Part shown: in pieces, positions 1-10,512 of the stretch
Layout of the letters: each line of letters opens with the position of its first letter
Position numbering within the stretch: position 1 is the first letter of the stretch
Source: Chrysoperla carnea
Lineage: Eukaryota; Arthropoda; Insecta; Neuroptera; Chrysopidae
NCBI RefSeq assembly: GCF_905475395.1
Contig: NC_058339.1
Location: 35,287,172 to 35,351,171, forward strand
Direction: 5' to 3'
Length of the DNA stretch: 64,000 bases
The notes under the pieces: generated by a model
The model's input: the letters and a program-made list of their open reading frames with translations, nothing else
Told to the model about the DNA's origin: nothing
Database searches by the model: none
Position numbers and translations under genes: made by a program

Positions 1-141
1 TTCAAATCAAACGATTTTTAAAAATTAGTTAATAATCTTATTTGTTTTGAAATAATTTTTTACGTGAAAACGGTTGCAGACTAAAAATTGTGGATTATTG
101 TATTTATTTTTCTAAAATTTTTTAGATACAAATTTTGTATT

Positions 142-663
142 GTGAAGTCGACGAGCTTGCCAGAAATGGCACGATGCTGTCGGACACAAGCATCAACAAA
201 TACCCGGGAGTTCCATTTGCGAACTGCAAGTTACTCCTGAAAGAGGATATTCTGAAAAAGGCCAATCTTAGATGGAGGGAAGAACGTACTTGTGATACTA
301 CAAGACAGATATGGTCTGAATACAATCGCAGGCGTTCCGAAGTTCTTATATCACTTCCAAGGGCTTCTGTTAGCAAAGTTGTTGCGGCTATCACAGGACA
401 CTGGCTGGGCGGCAAGCATGCTGGACGCTTAGGCCTGGCAGATGAGGAGACAATGTCTCATCTTCTCTGTCACTGCCCAGCTCTTGTCATGAGGAGATGG
501 ACTTCCTTAAGCCAGCCTCTCTTTGACGACCTCTCCAATCTAAAGTCAGTCGACGTCAAAGCCCTCCTGCTGTTCTTAAACAGCTCCAAATGGTTCATGG
601 AGTAGTGGCCGGAGATGGGCCAACCCATTTACGGTATCACAATGGACCCTAACCTAACCTAAT
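142..663 (+). mobile_element. 5'-truncated LINE (RNase H-bearing clade), 3' end with CCTAA tail
   Basis: This is the 3' end of a non-LTR retrotransposon. An open frame through about 605 encodes the tail of ORF2. It begins at DELARNG, which matches the end of an RNase H domain (typical ADELAR-G), and continues into a C-terminal module with TGHW, HAGRLGL, ETMSHLLCHCPAL and a closing LLFLNSSKWF. These motifs are typical of insect R1/LOA/I-type LINEs that carry RNase H. A short 3' UTR follows, then CCTAACCTAACCTAA instead of poly(A). A 13-bp target duplication, CAAATTTTGTATT, lies at 129-141 and again at 664-676, so both ends are defined and the copy is strongly 5'-truncated. It sits in an intron of the minus-strand importin-7 gene. 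The reading frame is still open, which suggests a fairly young insertion. The exact clade cannot be fixed without the reverse transcriptase. Confidence 0.85.
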
Positions 664-676
664 CAAATTTTGTATT

Positions 677-1284
677 TTAAATTCTTGTTATATAACGCAT
701 TTTCATTCATTAGAAATTCTAACTTATTTTCAAAGTCTAGGAAGAAGAGACTTATTATTACTACAAAAAAGTATGAATTGTTTCTTTGGCATCCCGTTTG
801 AATCAATGATATCAACAAAATTTCAGTTTCTTTTCATGAATTTTGACTTAGGTTAAATATATTGCTATACGAAAGCATTAAGTATTCAAATTATTGAAAA
901 TAATTTCCAATATCTATCAATAATATACTTCAAAAAGCCTTGAATATGAAAATCTCAGACACAAATTCTATGACCTTATTCTACAAATTTTTTTATTGAA
1001 GTCCCTAAAGATTATTATAAAAGGTGTGACGTCATTATTTGATATAAACGATATGTCTGTAAAAATACTGAACTTTGACATGATAATTTTAATGTTTCGA
1101 TATAATTGATTAATTAATTTAGATAGGTATTAATTGAAACAAGTAAAAAAATTTTTTTACATCTCCGTTAAGGTTAATGTAACTAACGTAATGTTTATAT
1201 CTTAGTCAATAGAATGGGCTCCCAATAAAATGAAATTAAGAGTATAAATTTAACTAAGCGAAAAGTTTTTCCATGATTTCCCAC
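677..1284. other. Intronic sequence of importin-7, no coding signal
   Basis: AT-rich sequence between the LINE end and importin-7 exon 2. I looked on the minus strand for the next expected importin-7 exon (a Ran-binding N-terminal helix region with an HEQDR-like stretch) and did not find it, so the gene continues left of the window. A TGACGTCA palindrome at 1026-1033 is noted but has no supporting context. Confidence 0.5.
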
Positions 1285-1622
1285 CTATATCTGGCTCTCG
1301 TTCATTCCAATTTTGCGTAACTAAATTTTTCAAATATATAACAGCCGCCTGTCGTATAGGCATATCCAAATCGTTCATCATGACAACATGTAATAATGTT
1401 GGAGCAAAACCAATTATTTTATGTATCTAGAAAGAAAATCAAATTTTTGCATAATTATTTGTGTTATTTGTTGGAAAATATAGAAAATTTGACAGCACAT
1501 GCTAAATATCAAACAGCCACATGTTTTTTCACACAAACCTGACTTAGCTGTTCTTCGGCTTGTTGCCGTTGGTTTGGATCTATTGTTGCCTTTAATAAAT
1601 CGATTAGTTTTCGTGAATCCAT
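1285..1622 (-). CDS. msk: Importin-7/8 (moleskin), exons 1-2, partial
   Basis: N-terminus of an importin-beta family nuclear import receptor (importin-7/8, Drosophila moleskin), which carries cargoes such as ribosomal proteins, histone H1 and phosphorylated MAP kinase through the nuclear pore. Exon 1 (1539-1622) starts MDSRKLIDLLKATIDPNQRQ and ends at a CAG|GTTTGT donor. Exon 2 (about 1285-1426) encodes IHKIIGFAPTLLHVV, then DMPIRQAAVIYLKNLVTQNW and NEREPDI. This matches the importin-beta N-terminal domain; insect and human proteins read IHKIIGF and PVRQA-VIYLKN at the same places. The exon 2 donor (AG|GTGGGA at 1284) is inferred; without it the frame stops about 30 bases further on. The remaining roughly 950 residues lie beyond the left edge. 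The gene is head-to-head with GatB, 384 bp between start codons. Confidence 0.88.
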
Positions 1623-2006
1623 TTTTGAGCAATAAAAAATTTAAATAACATGCACACAACACTTCTACCATAAAACTTTTCCGGCCTTTTTGCTCAAATT
1701 TTTAGAAACTGTGCAATTTTGTTCAATGTGCAAGTGTCACGTGACTAATTAAACATGTCGATACAAATAAACGAAAATATCCCTAAAAATTTAACCAAAT
1801 TTATTTGAAATTGAAATTTATCACAAATTTTTATTTTCATAATACACATAAAATTTATTTTAAATTTTTGTTTATAATTTACGTGAAATGTGAAAGAAAA
1901 AAAAATAAAATTTTGAATTTCAGAGAAATAAAAAATGTTTGTTTGGACATCGCAACAGCATTGAAATATTTTGTCTTTTTTTTTTGAAAGTTCAACAAAA
2001 TTCAAA
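1623..2006. promoter_or_regulatory. Shared promoter between msk and GatB with palindromic E-box
   Basis: The 384 bp between the divergent start codons must hold both promoters. At 1736-1745 lies a perfect 10-bp palindrome, GTCACGTGAC. It equals the CLEAR consensus bound by TFEB/Mitf and also contains the CACGTG core used by USF, Myc/Max and similar bHLH factors. It is 114 bp upstream of the msk ATG and 262 bp upstream of the GatB ATG. The rest is AT-rich and has no recognisable TATA box. Binding is inferred from sequence alone. Confidence 0.5.
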
Positions 2007-5000
2007 ATGATAAATTTTAGATCTAAATTATTATCAAAAAATATTTTAAATTACAATATTTTAAAACAATGTTATTGTAATTCTAAAAATGAAGAATGTT
2101 CTGTAAAGTATGTTTTTTTTCTTTTCAAAATTTGTATCCCCTAAGACATGGTTACCATTGATTTAAATTTTTGAAATGTTTCAGAGACAAATATAAGTCA
2201 GTTGTTGGTCTTGAAATACATGCACAAATGAACACAAACTCTAAATTATTTTCTGGTTCTGCATCAAATTTTAATGCTCCCGTAAATACGAACGTATCCT
2301 TATTTGATGCTGCAATTCCTGGAACAATGCCTGTATGTTATAAATTTGGCTAATTTGGCTTTCGGTATACGTAAACAAGGGGGTTTCTAGCGTGTGTTGT
2401 ATTTAAATTAAAATAAAGCTGCAAAGCCTGATTAATTCAACTCAATTTGAGACATGTAGAGTACCCCACGCTAGACAAACGATTGTATACGAATATCCTT
2501 ATCATATAAATTTAGATTAGATGTAAATTATTTTTTCAATATTTGAACTGTAGGTATTAAATCGAGCTTGTGTGGAAGCAGCTATTAAAACTGCGTTAGC
2601 ATTGAATTGTGATATAAATCCAGTATCAGTATTTGAAAGAAAGCATTACTACTATGCCGATTTACCGGTATGTTCACTTAGATCCTAATTATCTTATATA
2701 TTTTCTATAGCCTGTGTTTCTATTAGTCCCCGAGATCTTCGATATTCCTTGATTTACACCTCATTTTAAAGCTTATAGTGCCGACTAATGACGAAAAAAT
2801 AGACCTACGGTCTACAAATGTATCGTTTCTCTTAAATTTGAGAATTGCTACGGAATTCTGCACGAATAAGCACATGGATCAACTAGTTTTCTAAATTTCC
2901 TCGGCAATTACCTGATAAAACAACACCAATTTTAGAATTATAGACCTATTATTTATATAATAGGGAATATTAATGTATTTTTTTTAATAAGTTGCCGCTG
3001 TAGCCGCGGATACCCACACTGCCGTCTATACTGTATATCATTAATTTTAATTAAAAATTTTAAATCAGTTATGTATTATTTAAAATTATAATTACTATTC
3101 TTAATTAACATTGATATTTTTTACAATAGCTCGGATTTCAAATAACTCAGCAACGGCGACCAATCGCAAGTAATGGTAAATTAGATTTTGATGTATCTAC
3201 AGGAAAAGGTGAATATTATTCAACAAAGTCTCTACTAAAACAATTGCAAATAGAACAGGATAGTGGGAAAATGTTGCATGAAGATGAAAGGTATGTAAGT
3301 CGACATTTCATTGATATAATTTTCTTTATTAATATTGATGATAAATTGTAAGGAGCCTTGTTGACTTAAATCGTGCTGGTGTTCCTTTGATGGAATTAGT
3401 ATTTGAACCAGATTTGGAAAATGGTATCGAAGCAGCAGCTTTAGTCAAAGAGTTATGTTTAATTTTGTGTACAATTGACACATCCACTTGTAAAATGGAA
3501 GGTTTGTATATTACTATTATAAATGCAAAAGTGAATTTTTTGTTACACTTTCACGCAAAAATTACTGAATTGGTTTGAATGAAACTTTACAATAATATAG
3601 CTCATATATCAGAAGAACACGTAGGCTATAATAATTTATACAGAAACTGCCAATTTCCCGCACGCTTCGACGGAAAATTACTAAATACTAAATAGTTTGG
3701 ATTCACAATAAAAAGTATTTTGAGTGTAATGGAAGGGGGATAAGTGAGGACAAAGAAAGTAAATGCTATAACGCGGTGGTCTTTACTTTTAAAATGAAAA
3801 TTGTTTAGCGAAGAGGGAGGATATTATACTAGTATCTCTATAAATCTAAACATTTGAATTAATTATACAAAAGTATTATTGCTTCTATTTTCCCGGAGCT
3901 AAATCATTCCTACCAAATCGACTTGTTAAAGTGACTAATCCGTACGCTATTTAATCTTTATCATTGATATAAATTGTGATTATTTTGAATTTTTGTTTCT
4001 CAACAAAAATTTGGCCAATCCGGAATCTAATATTTATCGTTTTTTTCCAGAGGGTGCATTACGTGTTGATGCAAACGTATCTGTCCAAGAAATCGATGGA
4101 CCACCTGGTGCCCGTGCTGAAATAAAAAATATCGGTTCCATTAAAGGTGTATGCGATGCCATTACATTTGAAATTAATCGTCAAATGGATTTAATAAAAA
4201 ATAATCGACAAAATGAAATAATAAATGAAACGAGAGCATGGGATGCGGAAAAAAAAGAAACAGTACCGATGCGTGTTAAAGAAACTAAATATGTATGCCA
4301 GATTTATGAAATGAAACGTGAATCCTAATTTTTGTAACAATATTTATTAAAATATTTTATTTTAGGATTATCGATATGTGCTCGAACCAAATTTACCACC
4401 AATACATTTACATATGCCAGGAACACCAAAACTTCTTGATAATATGATATCTGTTGAAAATATTAAAAATGAGTTACCAAAACTTCCTAACCAAATGCGA
4501 ATGGAATTATGTGAAGTATATGGATTGCCGCCAACAAGCGCACAAATTTTAGTGGTAAAATAATTACAAGATAAACATAAAGTTAAATTTGTTTAAGTTA
4601 ATTGAAACAGTTTTACAATTGCAAATCTTCTCCACGTAAAGATGTAATGAGACGCATACCATTTTTTTATAGTCAGGCTCTTGAAGTATATGAATCCTAG
4701 CCTAGGATTTCCTACGAATACTTCGAGGAACCAAATTGCTTCGAATTGAATAACTTAGCACGGAAGAAGTCTCAAATCTTCATTGTGCGTGCATTTATGA
4801 TTTAATTAACAAGAGACATCGAATTATTTTAGATATTTAATTATATTTTTATCTTAACGTGTCAATGTTGTTTTATTTTACAGAATGAAAATGTTTTATA
4901 TAATCACTTTATTAATATTATCAATGACGGAGATCGTAAACCTTCGATGATAACGAATATTCTAACAATGGAACTCTTAACAATTTTAAATAAACAAAAT

Positions 5001-5517
5001 AAAAAGTTAACTGATAAGTAAGTTTTTATTTTATTAAAGTTTTTCTTTTTTCAGAACACTAAAATCGCATAAATAGCCACAAATATACACACTTTCAATA
5101 AGTTGTGAATTTTAATTGAATAATTAAAAAAAATTTTCTTTAAGTATTCATAATTTTTATCTCTTATTTTTTAGAACAATTTCAAGTGAAAATCTCGGCA
5201 ATCTAGTAGATCTGTATGCAGATGGTTCCATTAATTTAACAACAGTACGAAGTGTTCTAACAGAAATTATAAGTGGAAATACTGATGATCCAAAAACAAT
5301 TGTAAATAAAAATAACTGGAGTCAGATTAACGACGATAGTAAAATAGAATCTATGTGCATAATAGTTTTACAAGACAATGAAAATTTAGTAAAACAATAC
5401 AAAGCTGGTAAAAAGAAAGTGTTTAAAGCATTACTTGGATCTTTAGCAAAAACATCAGAAAATCGTATAAATATGGCTAAAGGCACACGTATTTTAGAAT
5501 CATTATTAAAAAAATAA
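2007..5517 (+). CDS. GatB: Glutamyl-tRNA(Gln) amidotransferase subunit B, mitochondrial (GatB)
   Basis: B subunit of the mitochondrial GatCAB complex, which converts Glu-tRNA(Gln) to Gln-tRNA(Gln) in organelles lacking glutaminyl-tRNA synthetase; GatB holds the tRNA and the kinase/transamidase site. Nine exons: 2007-2107, 2185-2332, 2554-2667, 3130-3290, 3353-3501, 4051-4292, 4366-4554, 4884-5017, 5175-5517. All joins keep phase and give 526 residues, normal for the family. Family motifs in order: [95 protein letters not shown] and [15 protein letters not shown]. The last roughly 110 residues form the YqeY-like tRNA-binding domain. The basic, Ser/Asn-rich first 35 residues look like a mitochondrial presequence. 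Divergent from msk, tail-to-tail with RhoGAP68F. Confidence 0.96.
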
Positions 5518-5538
5518 GTTTTTTAATTTATGTAATTT

Positions 5539-5544
5539 AATAAA
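5539..5544 (+). terminator. Poly(A) signal of GatB
   Basis: AATAAA lies 22 bases after the GatB stop codon, which implies a very short 3' UTR. It is inferred from the hexamer and its position. Confidence 0.55.
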
Positions 5545-5559
5545 TGTAAATATATTGTT

Positions 5560-6284
5560 GAATTTTTTGCAAATATTTTTTATTTCTACCCTTTCGCCAT
5601 CCTTGTTAATGAATTATTATCCTGAAATTTCCAAAAATTGTTTACTAAATAAGCACGATAATTTAGACCCGAATTAATAACACAAGCTTGAAATCTTTTG
5701 TTTAATATTATTATTAAATTAACATAATTTTATACATTTTATGTTTTGTTGTCTATTGAATTTGAATCTTTGAAATGATTATCATTTCAGATAGAAGCTT
5801 TCGTATCATTGTGAAACCCGAATGCTTTCTGTTCATGACAAAATTTGCAAAGATTAATTTTTTGCATATAATTTTTCAGTTTGCAGCGGTCAGTAAATAT
5901 CCTTGATTGGCATTTTTTAAATATTTTATTGCGCTTTTCGGTACTCCAAGAAATGAAGAAAATTAAGTATACAAGTTTAAATAAAGTTCAGATAATTTAT
6001 TTTTCATTGTGTATTTATTTAAAAAAAATACATTTCTATAATGTAATTACAATTAAGGTAAACAAGGTGTTATGAATAATTTTAAAATAATCGATAGACA
6101 TATTTTTATCACAATAGATTACATTATTAATAGACTGATAATAATTAAGGTGATTGATCAAACTTTTCAGAAATAAAAATTTAGTAAATAATATTTCACG
6201 GTACTTTTTAAAATATTATTTCTACTTTGTTAATTGTAATCTAAAAAATTCAAAATCTTTTGGTAATTTCACTTATTGAACCGT
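5560..6284. other. Intergenic AT-rich DNA
   Basis: No coding or structured signal was seen between the GatB 3' end and the foldback element starting at 6285. The short open frame at 5881-6075 is low-complexity and resembles no family. Confidence 0.4.
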
Positions 6285-6716
6285 CAGCATATGACCATTT
6301 ATAAATACACTGGCTTAATTATGCTTAGCTTAACAATTTTTGCTTCTACGAAAATTCTTGTAAGTGGTACATTTTCTTTCACGAGGCCAGGAAAGTTTTT
6401 TATCGCATGGGTAATTTTATCATTCTATTAGGAAGATCCGAATCATTTTGTTCGACAGTCAAAAAACAGGATGTTTCTTCAATATTCAGGGTGTAAAGCA
6501 ACGGGAATCGCGTTTTGTTTAGCGTCGGACACAATTATTTTTATATTAGTTATTTAATTATTATTCAAGAATAACAAAACGCAACCAAACCTTTTTAAGC
6601 CCCGTGAACGAGAACGTCTCACAAGAATTTTTGTAGTGAAAAAAGGTTGTTAAAATAAGCATCGTTAAGCCACAGATTAATTTCTAGAAGTGTATTTATA
6701 AATGACATATATGCTG
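6285..6716. repeat. Foldback/MITE-like element with long imperfect inverted ends
   Basis: The left end reads CAGCATATGACCATTTATAA and the right end, read in reverse complement, gives CAGCATATATGTCATTTATA. Both then continue with AATACACT, GGCTTAA, ATGCTTA, TTAACAA and AAAATTCTTGT in the same order over roughly 80-100 bp, with indels. Inside is a second inverted pair, GCGTTTTGTT near 6510 and AACAAAACGC near 6575. No transposase frame is present. This is the structure of a non-autonomous foldback or MITE-type DNA element; no family name or target duplication can be assigned by eye. Confidence 0.6.
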
Positions 6717-6831
6717 TGGGGCATCGGGACTAAATCAATTCGACTTGACTTGAAAGAAATGCTTTGGAAAAAATGAAACTGAATTGACAGACTTAAATTT
6801 TAAAAATATATAAAAATTTAATATAGTATAA

Positions 6832-7048
6832 AACGGACTCTATTATTATAGTAATAATAATAGAGTCCGTTAATTTGCCCCCAAGCATAGAAAATGCCAT
6901 ATTAGATGTATTGCAGTGTTCGTAACTAGGTTACGAAATTTCATTGATAAACAAGTCCCTAATCCGATGAGGGACTTAGTCAAAAAATGAGTCGGTACTA
7001 CTCTGATCTGTGCGCCACTCGATTGATAATACGATTTATCAATCGAGT
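6832..7048. repeat. Cluster of four perfect hairpins
   Basis: Four separate inverted repeats lie within 217 bp. H1, 6832-6871: arms of about 17 bp around AACGGACTCTATTATTA. H2, 6919-6937: TTCGTAAC, 3-nt loop, GTTACGAA. H3, 6953-6977: AAGTCCCT, 9-nt loop, AGGGACTT. H4, 7017-7048: ACTCGATTGATAA, 6-nt loop, TTATCAATCGAGT. All arms are seen directly and are perfect or almost so. No frame of note crosses the region. It could be part of an uncharacterised transposable element, a structured RNA or a recombination relic. Confidence 0.6.
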
Positions 7049-7059
7049 ATCTCAAAATC

Positions 7060-10000
7060 TATTCGAAACAGCGGCGAAAATTTGATATACATAGACGTTT
7101 TTAATAGTCTGTTGCGCTGTAAAATATTTAAAAATCCTGAAGCAATTTTTATATCTTTGGTCGATAGTATGAACGGCGTCAAGATTCAACCTGCGAAAAA
7201 AAAAAGAAAAAACAATCGTTATTTCTTTATTTTTCGAAGTAAATGTGATTGTGAATAATTGAAGTAGACTATAAGTGATTTTTAGGAGGGATTCTAACAA
7301 TTGATGTTAGTTAGCGCCCAGATCAAATGAGAGTTTCATGATTTTAGAAAGCCAAACGCATTAAGAAAAATCACCTTAAAGAATAAAAAATGGAAAGTAA
7401 AATTATTAATAGTGTTTAATAACATTATTATGCTTTTTTATGAAACAGGAAGACAATAATTTTAAATTTTAACACAGGAGCAATAATTTTTTTTACAATC
7501 TGATTTGTGCGGATTTTATACCTTAAAAAGAAAAAAATAATAATAAAATAAATAATTATTATTTAGTTTTTGAGAAAATAAAGGCATTTAAAAGGAATGT
7601 TTCAATTTATGGAATAATTTCTATTTAAAAATAGTTGTGTGCCTGGAATAATTAATTATAGGTGATTAGGTCCAACAAGCATTTAAGAATTGATATTAGC
7701 TATTTTTTAAACAAATAATATTTTTTAAAGAATTTTAGTACCCTAAACCCCATCAAAAAGTCAGAATGAGAATGATCAGTTTTTAGAAACGGAACTAGAG
7801 AAAACGAACTAGGTTTGGTAGGAGATAGAAAAAGCTCCTTCATGTTTAATTACTCCCAAAATTGCTTTCAAACTTTTTAATCTAATCCAATTAGCCATCA
7901 AGAGTCCAAAAGAATAAATTTTTAAGTTTACTTGCACTCGGTTTTTAAGACTTAATACACAAATCAAGTTCGTTTAACGATTTGTCGAATATTTTTTTAT
8001 GTATGATTCGTCGAGTAAATTCTATGACGATTTTTTTGTTGTTGGTGACCCTATTTTATTCTAAAAAAAAATTTAATTTCATGGTAATTTTGTTTTAGCG
8101 AAAAGTTTCAAAAATAAAAATTTTGCGATTGAATAAAAAATTGCCTGAGAAGATTATTATTGAATGACCTCCCTATTTAAAATTAAAATAATTTGAAATT
8201 ATTATTTGTGCCAACTATTTTTACATAGAAAATTTTTCCATCAAGAAAAAAATTTTAAATAGATTCTCTTTTATTGTGATGATGTAAGTTTGGAAAAAAA
8301 ATTTGTACAATTGGAATAAAAATAAAATGCAAATAATAATAATAAAAAATATAAAAAACAAAATGGTAATTATGAGAAATATTCGGCATAAAAATACAAT
8401 AAATGATATCCTACTTTTTTTTTTTAGTAAAATTTCTCTAATCTTTGGTTAATAAGCTGACAAATATTTGCCACAAATTTTACTTAATATTTAATAAGAG
8501 ATATTTTTATGTTTTGTTTTTTTTTATTGATTTTCATTTTGATTCTTTTTCTAAGTCTTTACATTTTGTTTTTTTGTTTTAATAAAACATTCATTAAGAT
8601 CACATTTATGTTTATCTGGAGACTGGATATTTTATCTAATGAGATCGTGAATCAATTTTTACTTTAATAATTTTTAAGCTTATTGATTCAAAACTTTGTT
8701 ATTACACAAAAAGTGACGCATTTAGAAAACATTCAATGGTCCAATTTAATAATTGTATTATTTTTATTAATTAATGTTGCAAATAGGAATAAATACTGCT
8801 ATAACTTTTTCCCTCACAGGAGGGAAGAAATCTAAGTTCTATTTATCTCCAAAGAAAATTCATCCTATATAACGATTGGGTCTTCGGTTTCAGTTCATTC
8901 GTTTTCGGTCCATAAAAAATACTATTGATCAAAATATAAACGTAATTAACGATGTTTTATGAGCTAAGCGATGATTTTCGGAGATTTTTATTCATTGCAG
9001 AATACTTTTTTTCTTGTTCTACTTCCAGCTGAGCAGAGATATTCGGGAATTTTAAATAAAAAATAAAATAATTCGGCTCTGCCTGGCTTGCTAAATACTT
9101 TGCCTACTAATTTTTATTCCGTGTCATTAAAAGGCATTTTAAAACTGAAATAATAACTTTATTAGAAAACATAAAATTAATTTTTTTAAACTTTTTTGTG
9201 CAAGAGTGTAATCTGTATTTAAAATGGTTTCCGAAAATTATTGACATGACAGACTGAACTAAAAATTTCCTCAATTGGCTTAATAAATGTTTTATTAATT
9301 ATTAATAATGTATGATCCAACTTTATTGGGCATTAAATTTACAGAAATATGCTTATCAAAAAGTTTAAACAAATGTCATGTTTAGTCGAAACAATCAACA
9401 ATTATTTTATTTTGAAGCACAGAAGAACGAAAAATTTTTTTTTTTAATTGTTATCAAAATCGGATCTATTTTTGATGACTAAGAATTGAAAATGTTAATT
9501 GAAACGACTAATTGCTGTGGAAATTTTATTTTTAAAACATACTTAAATTTCTTGATTAAGGCTTAAAATGAGAAATTTTATTAATATCAGAAGGATTTAA
9601 TAATATTGATTAATGAGATTTCCATGATAATGTTAGGACAATGACTTATTTTTAAGCATACTTTTCTTGTATATGGGGTATCGCAAAACTGTCGAGTAAG
9701 AAAAATTAATTGATACGGAGGATAAAATTTTGAAGAAGTGAAGTACCTTTGGAGTTACTTCTCTTTAATGATACATCGAATTCAAAAACTAGAATGGATC
9801 TTTTTTCTTTGAATTTTAAGCTCTATATCAATCTGCTCCTCCTATATGATAGTTTTAAGCTACCCTGTATAAATATACTATGCTCAATAATAAAGAAACA
9901 TACTATACAACTACACATCTTAATAATTAATATGATCTTTTTTTTATATATAAAAATTGTAACAATTAAATAATAAAAATTTATAAAATATCATCATAGT

Positions 10001-10414
10001 TAGACATACTTGATTTCGATTTTTAATCAGATCTACTAATATTTATATTATTTTTTATACGACTTTTCGTTGTGACTAAAAATTAATATACGATTTTCTT
10101 TATATATATATATATATATTATAATACACATTGTGTTTTACACATTAGTATTAATATTTATGAAAGGTGCCACCAAAAAGAAGTATGTTGACTTATCATT
10201 TTTGGAATCTACTATACGTTAATGAAAAAACAAAATGTGATAGTATGAAATCTCAAATTACGAAATCTGTTAAAATTTTCATTTGAAATCATTTTGAAAT
10301 TTTTCGTTTTCGTTGGACAATCCCAAGTCTGAACAGCTCGTTTCAACAAGTTTTATAGTTTTTGCGTAATAAAAAACAAAAAACAAGCTATTTATATATG
10401 AACATGAAAAAAAA
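7060..10414. other. Gene-poor AT-rich intergenic DNA
   Basis: Between GatB and RhoGAP68F. No exon-like conserved frame, splice-bounded block or RNA gene was recognised on either strand. A (TA)n microsatellite of about 20 bp lies at 10100-10120. The open frames at 7010-7258 and 9749-9973 are AT-driven and resemble no known protein. I cannot exclude long non-coding RNAs or small unrecognised exons. Confidence 0.4.
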
Positions 10415-10512
10415 ATACGAATTCGTATCTTTAATTTTATTTCTTAAAGATTCGCTATGACGTAGAGATACGAATTCGTATCTATGAAATTATTTCTTAA
10501 AGATATGCACGA
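10415..10512. repeat. Tandem duplication of a 54-bp unit carrying a perfect palindrome
   Basis: Two head-to-tail copies start at 10415 and 10469. Each begins with ATACGAATTCGTATCT and, after about ten variable bases, contains TTATTTCTTAAAGAT. The second copy extends to a perfect 18-bp palindrome, AGATACGAATTCGTATCT, at 10466-10483. A related piece, GTATCTTTAAGAAA, lies near 10925. No gene is associated. Confidence 0.65.

Noticed and set aside
122-415. Minus-strand open frame opposite the LINE coding frame
   Set aside because: It is a shadow of the plus-strand ORF2 frame, which has recognisable RNase H and C-terminal motifs.
1026-1033. TGACGTCA (CRE) palindrome, also at 46110-46117
   Set aside because: Single 8-bp matches in introns or intergenic DNA are expected by chance in 64 kb, and neither lies near a start codon.
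6953-6990. Hammerhead ribozyme
   Set aside because: CCGATGA followed by a GAC/GTC mini-stem and AAAA is only loosely like the core CTGATGA...GAAA. The invariant residues and a matching cleavage-site helix are missing.
6870-7300. Overlapping short frames on both strands near the hairpin cluster
   Set aside because: Their mirrored starts come from the hairpin arms themselves. The translations are AT-driven and resemble no protein family.
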